A DNA stretch of 64,000 nucleotides from Panagrolaimus kolymaensis (lineage: Eukaryota > Nematoda > Chromadorea > Rhabditida > Panagrolaimidae), in contig JAJQJQ010000023.1 of the NCBI GenBank assembly GCA_028622995.1, positions 2,976,001 to 3,040,000 on the forward strand, in the 5' to 3' direction. The position numbers were made by a program, and so were the translations under genes. Of this stretch, positions 35,193-45,714 are shown one piece after another. The notes under the pieces were generated by a model. It was given only the letters and a program-made list of their open reading frames with translations, ran no database searches and was not told the DNA's origin. The stretch's first letter is position 1; each line of letters starts with the position of its first letter.

Positions 35193-36548
35193 TTATTCCC
35201 AATCAAATGGATCTTTCAAATTACAATATTTTGGTAGACAATCATGAAGATATTTTTGAACTTTTGAATAATTAGGCATTTCTTCCACTGAGAGACTGTT
35301 GGCGTGTTGAAAACATTGATAAAAAGGTGGAGGCATCGATTCACAAAGATCAGTTAAAGGTATCATTGCTTTCATTCGAATAACTTCAGCGACATCATTC
35401 ACTCGAGCCCATGGAAGTTGACTTTGATATAGTTCAATCTGAAATTTGTGAAAATGATAAAGCATATTTGATGGTAGTTGACTTACAACAGAATAAAGCC
35501 ATCCAATTAAATCATCAGCAGGACCACATTCTTGTTGACTCAAAGCTCTCGAAGATGCATATCTAAAAATGTAAAAAATAGATAACGTAGCAATTATCAA
35601 AGTTAACCTTATTGTTCCTCTAAAAGGTGCTTTATTCCTTGGTGATCGAACTTTACCATCATTAGAAAGCCATTTTCTGCACATTCCTAAAAAAAATGAT
35701 TGTTTTAAAAAGAGTTTAATACAATCCAAAAACAAACCAAAATCCACTAAATATATCCGCTTTTTGTTATCCATTCCAATGCAACAATTTGATGGTTTAA
35801 TATCGCGATGAATGAAATCAATTTGATGAAGATTTTCCAATGCTAATGCAATCTAAAAAAAAAGAAGCTATTAGTTAAATAAAATAATCAAAAAGAAAAA
35901 TATACCTGTTGTGCTATTCTAAAGCTAGTACTTAGAGTGAACTTTTGTTGAGGTCGTTGCTTTCGTAAATTTGTTAAATTTTCTCCCAAAAATTGCATAA
36001 CAATAAAAGGATTTCCATTAGATGATTTACCACTTGCATAAATTAAAGGTATATGTCGTTTACCACGAAGTTCAACCAAAACTTTATCTTCAATTACTAA
36101 TCGTCGAGGATCATTGATTAAATCATTGTTGTATTTCGGCTCCACTTTGATAGCAACATTTCGATTATCTTTGATTGAATCAATTCCACGAAAAATTTGA
36201 CCAAAACTTCCTTTACCAATTAATTCACCAACAATAAAACGATCATGAAGTTTTTCACCTGATTGAAGACATAATGGACGATCTGAAAAAGAAACAAGAA
36301 AGAACCATTACAGTAAATAAATTAGTGATGACAAAAAGATGCTAGCGACATGCATGTACGTTTGCTTGTGAAACTTTTGAGTACTTTAATTCCTTCAAAA
36401 CAGCTTCAATGGTTTTGTAAAATCAATCATTGGGTTATTCGTACTTCAAGATTGCTGATTTCAATTTTTTTAATAATCCCAAATAAAATTTCCTACCTTT
36501 CCCTCCTTGATTATTATTTGGTTTTGGTTCTTCACCTTGAGCAGCCAT
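35193..36548 (-). CDS. Casein kinase 1-family protein kinase (worm TTBK-like)
   Basis: This is a 314-aa Ser/Thr kinase from exons 36548-36497, 36282-35906, 35852-35738, 35686-35608, 35562-35487 and 35438-35193. A short Gly/Asn/Lys N-terminus (MAAQGEEPKPNNNQ) precedes the kinase domain. Visible motifs are the glycine loop LIGKGSFGQIFRG, Lys63 in VAIKVEP, the CK1 pattern LYAS-like LIYASGKSSNGNPFIVMQFLG, the catalytic HRDIKPSN (Asp160), DFG (Asp180) and FRGTIRYAS. All key residues are kept, so activity is expected. The CK1-specific substitution of APE by a later SxxE-like segment fits. The chain ends soon after the domain without the long tail of TTBK or CK1delta. Compact CK1 members form a large nematode radiation often expressed in spermatogenesis (known for C. 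elegans). Two introns lie within the catalytic core. Confidence 0.88.
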
Positions 36549-36682
36549 ATGTGAAACTTTTTATTCCACAACTTTCATTTTCTTTTTCACTCCCTCATTT
36601 TCTAATGCCATTTTTTATTTTGCTATTTTTTTCCCAGAAAATTTACATAATTTAAACTTTATATTACTTTAAACAAAAATAT

Positions 36683-37481
36683 TTAAACTCGTGAACAAGG
36701 AAAAACATCTAAGAATTGTGTTCGTTCGCTCAAATTTGAAATATACCATTTGCGTGAAAGTTGAATAAATAAAATGGCCCAAAAAATTGACCATAAATAT
36801 CCAATGATAATTGGGGTAAGAAGGAGCTGCAAAAAGCCTGTACAAAGATTCATAAAGAATACTTTAGTTGCAGAATTTTCACTTTCATAACAAGTTTGTG
36901 AATCCCAAACTGTAAGGGCTGATATCTAAATTTTGTTTTTTATTAAAAAGGCTTTCATTCGCAAATCAGATTACCATCGTTCCAATACCTGGCAAAACCA
37001 AATTCAACATACAACAAAATACTGCCGTTGAAATATTCATGCATGGAATTGCTTGTCGCAATGGACCATGAGTCTAAAACAAGGCGTTACAGTAAACAAA
37101 TGAACATATGCCGAATGTATGTATGTAAGATTTTTTGCTACATAATTTTGAATTTGATCATCTCCACTTCGCATGCAAACACATAAACTACTTTTTCACA
37201 AAAATTTTCAAAACCCTTATAATAGCTAACTTTTAGGTTTTCAATAAATGCAAAAAAGTGTGCGCAGTTTTTCAAGTATTCGAAAAAGTAAATAAAAAAG
37301 AGTGTTTTGTTGTTTGAAAAAAAAAGCTATTTCCAAACCAAATTTTGAAATAAACAACATAAAATTTTAGGTAAAATAATAAAATAATTACCGGTCGAGA
37401 ATATATTGATAAACGTTCAAATGACACATGTCGCATAGGCTCTTCATCAAAATCAAGAGAAAATTTTGTCTTTTTATTCAT
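36683..37481 (-). CDS. STUM/SPEC3-family small membrane protein
   Basis: The product is 143 aa from exons 37481-37392, 37073-36975 and 36925-36683, the size typical for STUM proteins (about 140 aa). After a charged N-terminus ([16 protein letters not shown]), the family signature reads [20 protein letters not shown] then LVLPGIGTM, with the first hydrophobic hairpin. A second hydrophobic region ([20 protein letters not shown] and [13 protein letters not shown]) completes the membrane part, and the C-terminus is short and polar. Drosophila Stumble is needed for proprioceptive mechanosensing and localises to neurites (established); the worm role is inferred only. The Cys and Pro-Gly-x-Gly-Thr residues that define the family are intact. 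Confidence 0.8.
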
Positions 37482-37930
37482 TCTTTCAAATCTCCGTAAT
37501 TTGAAAATAAGCTTTAAGGTGAAAATGAATGAAATGAAACCAAGTAAGTTATTGCAACTTTGCAGACAAAACCAAAACTTTCAACAGTTTATCCGTGATG
37601 GTTGCAAGCAAAAGGGAAGGAAGCCTCATAGACAATGCACGAAATCTAATATCTTTCCTTCTTCAAAAAGAAGGGACGATTTTTTTGTAACGTGGAAAAG
37701 CTGTGAATGATGAGGTAAAAAAAATCGCAAAAAGCTAACAAAGCGAAGATATTCTAAAGCTTAAAAGTCAATTTTTTTTCATTCATCCAACAAGTGCATG
37801 TAAAAAATTTTGTTTGCAAAAGTACTTGAAAATTCGTTATTTGTAAAAGTGAAAAGAAGAGACAAAAGAATATTATCAATGATACATTTATTAGCAATTA
37901 CAAAAGAAAGAATAATACAAAAGTGAAATT

Positions 37931-39937
37931 TTAAAATGAAGTCGATGGTCCAGGAGATGATGGAAGTGTATAAGTTTCAAAGTTGGGCATCACAGGAGGC
38001 GGAGGCGGTGGTGTTTCATTTGGTGCGAGAATCTTGAACAAGCCTTCAAAGTCAGGACGAAGATCGGTATCTTGAGTGAAGCATAGAACCATCACAGATT
38101 TCATAATATTAGGTGTTCCTTCAGGAGCTGTCATCGGCATATCTTTTGATAGAATCTAAAAATGGAAATGAATGAATAAAAGTGTTTTAATGAGTAATGT
38201 TACCTTTGCTCTAGCTTCAGTATTGGTCAGCCCAGGGAATGGATCATTTCTACAGTAAGTGAATATTTCCCATATCATAACACCAAATGACCAAACGTCT
38301 GTTTTCTAAAAAAAGGTAAGTTAGTCAAATCAAAAAAAGTAAAAGCTAAACATACAGTTGAGAATTCTCCTTTCCTCAAGACTTCAGGTGCTAACCATTT
38401 AATCGGCATGCTTTTGATTTTTTCAAGTTTTAGAACACTTTTGTCGGCGACGCTCAAACCAAAGTCACTAATCTTCACTTCATCATTAGGTCCCAGAAGA
38501 CAATTTCGTGCAGCAATATCTAAAAATTGATAAGAAATTAATGAAAGAATACCATCAAAATAGAATCCATAGCATCAAACATTCGAAGATTTTGATAAAT
38601 TTCATACCTCTGTGTATAACCTAAAAAGAGAAGAAAGAGTTATTTGTATGAATTATAAATGAATGACTTACTTTTCTTGCAGCCAAATAACACATTCCTC
38701 GACATCCACCAATGACATATTCGCTTAACTTTTCCTTTGGTAAAGATGGATTGTCGTGTAATTTGGTTTTCAAGCATCCATTAATAGCAAGTTCAAGAAT
38801 GATCATAATTGGTTCTAAATATTCCAATTATAGGTTGTTATAATAAGAGAAGAAAACTAACCTTCTTGAGGTGCAATACCAATAAGTCGGACGATGTTCG
38901 GGTGATCAAAACGTCTCATGAGTTTAGCTTCTTTCATGAATTCTGAACGTTGCTTCTTGTCCATAGCACCTTTGAGTTTTTTGATTGCAACATCAGTGGA
39001 GTTGTGATCTTTGTCAACCATTTTGCCAACATGAACATCGCCGAATGCACCACCGCCAAGCTTTTTACCAATTTCGATGTGCTGAAAATTTAACAATTAT
39101 GAACATCAAAAAAAACATATGGTAATGCGTATTGAGACAAAAACAAAACTTACTTCGTGGAGAATGTAAAAATCAGGTCGTGGAACAGCTTTGACGAGGA
39201 TGGCCCCATCAGCTTGAATAGGAGTTTTAGTATCAACGTGTTCATCGATAAGTCCATTCAACGTTTTCTTTTTCAATTCAAACAGCCACCATTTTCCATC
39301 CTTGTAATTCAGCAAAATGTGTCGAATTCTTCCTTTGCTCATGACCGAGATTGCATATCGAGATCTTCCACCAACATCTGTCTTTCTTACCAAGAAGTCA
39401 CCTTCAGCAACCAAGAAGTCCGAGATTTCATCACGCGGCATTAATCCATGGTACCAGGAGTATCGGATCAACACTTTGGCCATTTCATCGACGATCATCT
39501 GAGCGATTACATCCAGACCCTCTGGAGCTTTGACTTGTGATTTGGTGCTTACAGGTGCAACAGAGGTTTTCACTTGAGTTTTTTCTCGATGACTGTCTCT
39601 GAAAATTATATGATAAAATTTACACAGCTTAGTTAAAAAGGAAATTGTTCTCCTTTTGCTTTTCCAAAGTCATACTTTTTATCTTTTGCAGTTTTCTCAT
39701 TTGGAGCACTTCTTGCAACTGGTTTGCCATCTTTGAATTCAGCTGTTGGACATTTGTCTTCTGTTAAATCCTTCTTTTTTCGTCTTTTCTTCGTCAATTC
39801 ATGGACATCTTCCTTTGTTAGAACTTCTTGGGTTTGATCTTGAGAGAGACCACCTCTTCCTTTTTGACCAGATCTCTTCTTTTTCCTAAAATAATAATAA
39901 GTAAATGGAAGAGACGTAAAAAAAAAACATACCCCAT
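37931..39937 (-). CDS. SH2-domain non-receptor tyrosine kinase (worm Fer/SPE-8 type)
   Basis: This 508-aa kinase has nine coding exons: 39937-39933, 39885-39676, 39598-39154, 39081-38862, 38814-38672, 38620-38608, 38519-38356, 38305-38204 and 38155-37931; the sum is divisible by three. The N-terminus MGKKKRSGQKG is basic and could be N-myristoylated at Gly2. A Lys-rich linker leads to an SH2 domain (about residues 112-205) with WYHGLMPRDE and FLVRKT, whose Arg binds phosphotyrosine. The kinase domain (about 221-480) shows GKKLGGGAFGDVH, Lys254 in VAIKKLK, HRDIAARN, DFG and IKWLAPEVL, so it should be active. The tail is Pro/Ser-rich (ETPPPPPPVMP). SH2-kinase order without an FCH domain is typical of the expanded nematode Fer family, which includes sperm-activation kinase SPE-8. 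The sixth coding exon is only 13 nt. Confidence 0.88.
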
Positions 39938-40448
39938 GATTTGATGAAGAAAGAACAGGAAGCTTTTGTTTCCAAGGACGAACTTTTCGGAGTGATTGCT
40001 GCCGATCAAAATGAAGTGAAAACGTTGAACTTATGAATGAAAGAAAAAAACGTTGACGAAGATTTGAATGAGTTAAAAAATTTGCATGTTTTTAGGAGAA
40101 TGCTTGAATGTGTTTGCTGCAGAATAGGAATGGCGCTTTTTTTAATAATGGAAGTATGTACAGTATGGCTCTGAATCCGCGTTAAGACATATTTCTCTTC
40201 CAAATACTGAAGCTGATGATGTTTGTTGTTTTTATAAATGCCTTTTCACTTCTTATTTTGCAAAATTTTTTAACCTGAACCTTTTAAAAAGAAATCATTA
40301 AATTTATTAAAGGTTTCTTGAACATACTAATTAGCCACCAACTTATACGATTAAATATTGCAATATTAATAAAAAAAATAATGTTAAAACACAAAAAAAT
40401 AAACTCTTTTTACAAACAAATTTTAAAACACATATTGCATTTTTTTAG
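39938..40448. other. Intergenic, no gene seen
   Basis: A spacer between the tyrosine kinase start and the stop of the next minus-strand small gene. It is AT-rich with AATAAA on the plus strand near 40398 and no supported open frame. Confidence 0.4.
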
Positions 40449-40697
40449 TTATAAAAGTCCTGAACTTTTGTATGATTTTACTTCAGCTTTTCGAGCTTGA
40501 AATTTATCAAATGTTTGATCTAAAGCGTGGCTAACAGCATCAGTAAGATCAGGATGGTGATGATGGGAGAAATGATTAGATGAATGATTTCCAGTGAATT
40601 TTTCAAATAATGATTTACAATTACTTTTAAAGCTATCGAGAGAATTTTTCTTTTTTAAAGGTTCAAAGTAATTTTGGCTGTAACTTGGAGTATTCAT
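40449..40697 (-). CDS. Small hydrophilic FTGN-motif protein 1
   Basis: This is a single-exon gene of 82 aa. A TTTCAG acceptor 25 nt upstream of the ATG supports trans-splicing and the start. The sequence is polar and rich in Ser, Lys, His and Phe, with the segment SLFEKFTGNHSSNHF, a His run (SHHHHPDL) and a C-terminal helix DAVSHALDQTFDKFQARK. The gene at 44842 encodes a related plan (SFMDQFTGN, then HFEQAFVRFQ), so they are likely diverged paralogs about 4 kb apart on the same strand. No signal peptide, no membrane segment and no recognised family. The aromatic-every-fourth-residue helix suggests a protein-binding amphipathic segment. Confidence 0.6.
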   Translation of the reverse strand: MNTPSYSQNYFEPLKKKNSLDSFKSNCKSLFEKFTGNHSSNHFSHHHHPDLTDAVSHALDQTFDKFQARKAEVKSYKSSGLL

Positions 40698-40722
40698 AAT
40701 TGTTAAAATGGAGGAAGTAGTC

Positions 40723-42328
40723 TGAAAGAATAAACGATATTTAATATTAAAAAATAAAAGATGTTTAAAAATAAGTTAAAAGCACGGATTTTAAATTGGA
40801 AGTGTGAATATCCATTTTATTAAATTTATTTTAAAAATAAATTTTAAAGGCAATCACAACAAAATCACGCCCAAATTAATTTTATTTATATTCATGCACG
40901 TTAACATAAGCTTAAATGACTGAATTCCTATTTTCATTTTCTTCCATTTTATACCCTTTTTTGTTAACACCCCTAAAAGAACCTGTCAATTTCAAAGATG
41001 GATGTGGAATCTAAATTACAGTAGTAGCTCCGGGTTGAAGCATTCAGACACACGCGAGTAATTATGAAAGATGACCGGAAATTTTTCTTTCTTCCTTTTT
41101 TAGTGTTATCATTACTTTAATCTATTGCTCCTAATGCGTAAATAAATGTTTTTCAACATTTTATGGTTAAATGAATTAGTAATTTCATCTCTTTTCTATC
41201 ATTTTCAAATTAAAAAAACAAAGCCCTGAGCGTTATTTGAGAAATCAAAAATTTATCAATGATGGAAAAACCCAACAAAAAAAAATGGGTTCACTGCACT
41301 CTTCTTCTTCTTTATTTTTTATATTTATTTTTTGAACTTTTAATCTGATACTTTACAATTATTTATGACGCTTGCAACCAATCGAGAATCAAATTTTTTA
41401 AAAATGACAAATATAAAACCATACAAAAGTTTAACGACCATCGAAAATGCAAAGACGCTCATGCGTAATCAATCAACTTTGATGTATATCTAAAATTTCC
41501 AAATTCAAAGTTTAAAAGTTGCATTTCATGATATGTTGTTTATGAGTATGTTTTTGAATACATGTTTTTATCAAAAGGAAGCTAAAATTAAGAATCTCGT
41601 TTTTAATCTCTCGATTAAGAAAAATCTATTTATGTTTCTCTGAACACTTTGAAATCACATACCGTAAGCGTAGTTTCAAAGTACATATCTATTTGTGTCA
41701 AACTTGGCTGCGTCATCATCAGTTATAAGAATAAATATTGTTATTTATTAGCGTAAAATAGTTGATATTTCCATGTTAAAAATGGTAACTCCGATCAAAA
41801 GTTTATTTATAATAAGAGAAAAACAAAATTATTTTGTCTAATCTTTATATAAACTTTTAACCTAAATGAACTTTAAAACTCTTTCTTTATTCAATGTGGC
41901 CTTTGAATATCTCAATTTGAAACATCTTTGGTCGTTGTTGTTTCTCTCTAACATAACCAATTAGGCATTCCATTTCATTTTTCTTTCATTTGCATGGCGG
42001 TGTTTGAGACATTTTTCGTTGTAAAAAAACGAGTTATTTTAGGAATTTTTTTGGTTTTAATAACAGAAATATTTCCATTTCAAAATGTTTGCCTGTTCAT
42101 TACCATTTTACGGCATTTGAACGAATATAGCTGAATTTCATGGAAACTTTTGGAACATATTTTTTAAAAAATTTATGTAAATTTTCTTGATTGATTAAAA
42201 ATGCATTTTAACTTTTTCTTTTTTTGTGCCGTTTGAAATCAATCAATCGCAATCATTCAAAGCTGTAAAAAGTGGTCGCTGTTTGTTGAAATCAAAAACT
42301 ACCGAATATTTTCATCCAACTATAAAAA
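40723..42328. other. Intergenic, no gene seen
   Basis: A 1.6-kb AT-rich divergent spacer between the minus-strand small gene and the plus-strand PP1 gene. It must contain both promoters, but no clear TATA box was found for either. Confidence 0.45.
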
Positions 42329-43509
42329 ATGGCAAACAATAACACCGACAAGAATGAAATAAATGAAATGATCGTGCGATTACTAAGTGTCTGTCAACCC
42401 GAGAAAGGCCTTACCAAAACTGTGAAAGAAATTGAAATAATCTCCATCTGTGGTATGTTTTAAACTTGTTGGATTCCAAAAAATACAATACAAACATTTA
42501 TTTTTAGGTAAAGTTCGTGAATTATTCCTATCTCAATCATCCTTGATCGAAATTGATCCACCTGTTCGTATTTGCGGTGATACTCATGGCCAATATGGTG
42601 ATCTTTTACGACTTCTCAATCGCGGTGGATTTCCTCCAACAGCAAATTATCTATTTTTGGGTGATTATGTCGACCGAGGACGACAAAACTTGGAAACAAT
42701 CTTATTGTTATTTTGCTACAAAGTAAGTTTTTCTTTGACATCTTGTTACTGTAGTAGTTTCGATGCTTCATCCTCTTTACGTTTTAGTTGAAATTTCCAA
42801 ACAACTTTTTTATGCTTCGAGGAAACCATGAATGTGCTACTGTGAATCGTGTTTATGGCTTTTATGAAGAATGCACTCGTCGATACAATTCACCTCGAAT
42901 GTGGAATGCCTTTCAAGTTTGTTTCTTTTTTCTTCATTTTTTGTTTACATTTCAACAATGCTTTCTAATTTAGGATGCCTTTGCATGTATGCCTCTCTGT
43001 GGATTGGTTGGTGAGAGAATTTTATGCATGCATGGTGGAATCTCGCCTCATTTAAAAACAATGGATCAACTTCGAAATATTCAACGTCCAACAGATGCAA
43101 CTGGTCCAACACTTGAAATGGATTTACTTTGGGCTGATCCCGTTCCTGGTTTAAGCGGATTTCAATCAAACATGCGTGGTGCATCCTATGGTTTTGGTGC
43201 TGATATTTTAACAAATATGTGTCAACAACTTAACATCGATATGGTTGCAAGAGCTCATCAAGTCGTCCAAGTATGTCAAACTTTTTTCCACCCTTCAATA
43301 ATGTCACTCACTTTTAGGATGGATATGAATTTTTCGGAAATCGTAAATTGGTAACAATTTTCTCTGCTCCACATTATTGTGGCCAGTTTGATAATGCAGC
43401 AGCAATGATGATTGTGGATGAAAATCTTGTATGCTCTTTTCAAATTCTTCGTCCTACAATTGGTCGTGGTCAAACTAAAACTGTTATGACAGCAACTGGT
43501 AAAAATTGA
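42329..43509 (+). CDS. PP1-type serine/threonine phosphatase catalytic subunit
   Basis: This 318-aa enzyme of the PPP family is encoded by exons 42329-42452, 42508-42722, 42788-42916, 42974-43270 and 43318-43509. All metal and catalytic motifs are present: [51 protein letters not shown] and the C-terminal [19 protein letters not shown]. It ends shortly after CSFQILRP, as PP1 does, without a regulatory tail. GDTHGQ has Thr where PP1 usually has Ile or Val, and SAPHY has His for Asn, so it is a diverged paralog and not the housekeeping isoform. Nematodes have many such diverged PP1 genes, several testis-enriched (for example GSP-3/4 in C. elegans). Metal ligands are unchanged and activity is expected. 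Confidence 0.9.
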
Positions 43510-43666
43510 CATCTTCTAAGAATTGATTCACCATGATATTGAAAGCTATCTTAATTTATAAAAGAAAACTATGTCTGTAATGTATTTCTGTGTTATTTTG
43601 ACAATATTAAAAATAAAATAACTTTATTAAACAAAGCAATTGAAGATTTAAAAGATGGCACAAAAT

Positions 43667-43936
43667 TTAATAAGTGTTAACATGTTCGTTTTTGGCATTT
43701 ATATTAGTTTTCTGATAATAATCCGGTGTTGAGCCATCATTTTTTGAAGGAGATGAATCACGACCTTTAACCTTGTTGACAACGTCTTTCACGCCTTCTT
43801 TTACTCCCTCTTTGACATTATGAAGAACACCATGATGTTTTTCATCATCGCAGCATGGTTTTTCTGTTGGATGAACATGAAGATTGGGATCGGCTTTAAA
43901 TTCTTGTGGAGCATTTATTGGTCGATTATCATTCAT
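43667..43936 (-). CDS. Small hydrophilic LEA-like protein
   Basis: This is a single-exon frame of 89 aa with very few hydrophobic residues. The N-terminus is Pro/Asn/His-rich (MNDNRPINAPQEF, HVHPTEKPCCDDEKHHG). In the middle an amphipathic repeat HNVKEGVKEGVKDVVNKVKG resembles the 11-mer-like helices of group 3 LEA or hydrophilin proteins. The C-terminus is Ser/Asn/Thr-rich and disordered. There is no signal peptide. A minus-strand TATA box (TATAAAAA) lies about 70 nt upstream. LEA-like proteins protect cells during desiccation in nematodes (established); assignment here rests on composition and a short repeat only. The gene is convergent with PP1, whose stop is 157 bp away. Confidence 0.6.
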   Translation of the reverse strand: MNDNRPINAPQEFKADPNLHVHPTEKPCCDDEKHHGVLHNVKEGVKEGVKDVVNKVKGRDSSPSKNDGSTPDYYQKTNINAKNEHVNTY

Positions 43937-44000
43937 TTTAGGGAATATTTACTTTAATTACAAAAACTACAATTCTAAATGGTAGTACTTTTATGAGAGG

Positions 44001-44008
44001 TTTTTATA
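44001..44008 (-). promoter_or_regulatory. TATA box of the LEA-like gene
   Basis: The minus strand reads GTATAAAAACC with the core at 44008-44001, about 65-72 nt before the ATG at 43936. Confidence 0.4.
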
Positions 44009-44608
44009 CACTTTTATAATCAAAAAATAAAAACAAAAACAAATGTTTCGAAAACCATCAAAGAAAAAATGTATGTGCGTCGTTTTATGTGAGCAATCTT
44101 GATGTTGTTGTTTTTTTGTTGTTATTGCTGCCTCTTAATTTTTTGCGCTAAAGAAACAAACAATAAATAACACATGGTTGCAGTGTATCGGTAGTTTTTT
44201 TATTTGTGAATTGTAAAATTGAAATGATTATAAATTAATTTTATTATTTACAAGTTTTAATTACAACAAACGACATTTATTTACAAGTAAATACAACAAC
44301 AAAAATGGAGTCCAACTTTGGACTTTTTCCATCAATTAATTCAAGGCAACAAAGAAATAAACGAAAGCATAATGAGATCAAGAAAAATGTTCAAAGTTAA
44401 ATAAATTTCTAAATTCTAACTTCTCTACTGTTTTGCACCAGAAGATTGGTGATTTCAGCGCATAAAAAGACCGAAATGGTATACTTTAGATTTGAAGGTG
44501 GTTGAATATGTTATTGAATGGAACGTTTATAATTTATGAGTATCTTGAACTTGAATTACAATACTAAATTAAAACAAAATATGTACAAATGCAGTTCCAT
44601 CGAAACCA
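44009..44608. other. Intergenic, no gene seen
   Basis: AT-rich spacer between two minus-strand small genes; no supported open frame or structured repeat. Confidence 0.4.
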
Positions 44609-44842
44609 TTAATTCGTTTGAAACCTCACAAAAGCTTGTTCAAAATGATATGGATATTTTTGATACCGTAAATTTCCAGTGAATTGATCCATAAAACTAT
44701 TTAAGCTTTGTCGAATACCATTTACCATTCCCTTTTCATTGGATTCCACATAATCAATGACTTGAAAATCTGCAGATTTTGGAATATTAGGAATATGCAT
44801 GGAATCAAAATCATCTTCGATTTCTTTATTAATGGCAGACAT
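44609..44842 (-). CDS. Small hydrophilic FTGN-motif protein 2
   Basis: The protein is 77 aa from a single exon, starting at MSAINKEIEDDFDSM. The frame stays open 44 codons further upstream, but that extension is Lys/Tyr/Leu-rich AT translation and the internal Met is preferred. The sequence is acidic at the N-terminus and carries SLNSFMDQFTGNLRYQKYP and a terminal HFEQAFVRFQTN. The FTGN core followed by a Phe-spaced helix matches the 82-aa protein at 40697, which has an inserted His/Asp segment between the two parts. No signal peptide or membrane helix. Function unknown. Confidence 0.55.
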   Translation of the reverse strand: MSAINKEIEDDFDSMHIPNIPKSADFQVIDYVESNEKGMVNGIRQSLNSFMDQFTGNLRYQKYPYHFEQAFVRFQTN

Positions 44843-45714
44843 TTTTTTAAAATAATAAATTTCTTTTTTCAAACACAAAATAATAATATATCTTTTAGGT
44901 AAAGATTGATTCTTGAAAATCTTTTCTTGAGTCCTTAAATACTCAATTAAAAGCCAGTCAGTCACACGTTTCAAAAGTAATCAAGAGACATAAACAATTT
45001 TTCATCAGATAAAAACGCAAAATGGCCACCTCCTTAGATAAAATTATGTTCTTTGTTGTTGGTTTTTGATTTAATGAACGAATAAATAATTTTTTTAAAG
45101 AAACCAACGCAATTCATTAAAGAAAAGGGTGGTTCCTTTCCTATCGTTTGCTTGTTAAAAGTTTATGATGTATGAATGTTGTGATTTCCATTTCCACCTA
45201 CACATGATCCTTTGTAGCCAGCTGTTGTTCTTGGTCTTTGGGCTTTTGTTGTTTTGACGTCAATGGCTACAAAGTTTTTAGATAAACAAATCACATTCAA
45301 TTATAGTCAAGATTGGGAATTGGAGAGAGATATTGAGAAAAAGGAAAGCCAAAGGATCAAAAGATAATAAATTCTTGATTACTCCCTCTCCGCTCACTTG
45401 ATTCTTTTTATCTCTTCTTAACACCATCCTCGAATTACAACCATAAAATTGTGAAGCAAAAAGTAAAAGGAAGTTCTTGAATTCATAAATTTTACCCCCA
45501 TTCTTTTATTCATTCGCATCATTTTATTTAGTTGGAAAAAAAATTCATAGTTTGTGACGCAATTGCTTTCGTTTTGAAATCTCTCTAGTAAAAATTTTTT
45601 TTGAAAGTTTTTCATCAGTGGAAAAAGAAGTGTTTTGTGATAATTGCTGTTGTTGAATAATTGTATTATTTCTTTATAATTTATATTCTGAAACAATATT
45701 TTGACCTAAAGAAA
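44843..45714. other. Intergenic, divergent promoter region
   Basis: A spacer between the minus-strand FTGN gene and plus-strand RNF113A. A TATTTAAG sequence on the minus strand near 44945 could be a weak TATA element. No supported gene; a 92-codon minus frame at 45418-45696 has no recognisable content. Confidence 0.4.

Noticed and set aside
44843..44974. Upstream extension of the FTGN protein 2 frame to 121 aa
   Set aside because: The extension is Lys/Tyr/Ile-rich translation of AT-rich DNA and lacks similarity to the paralog at 40697.
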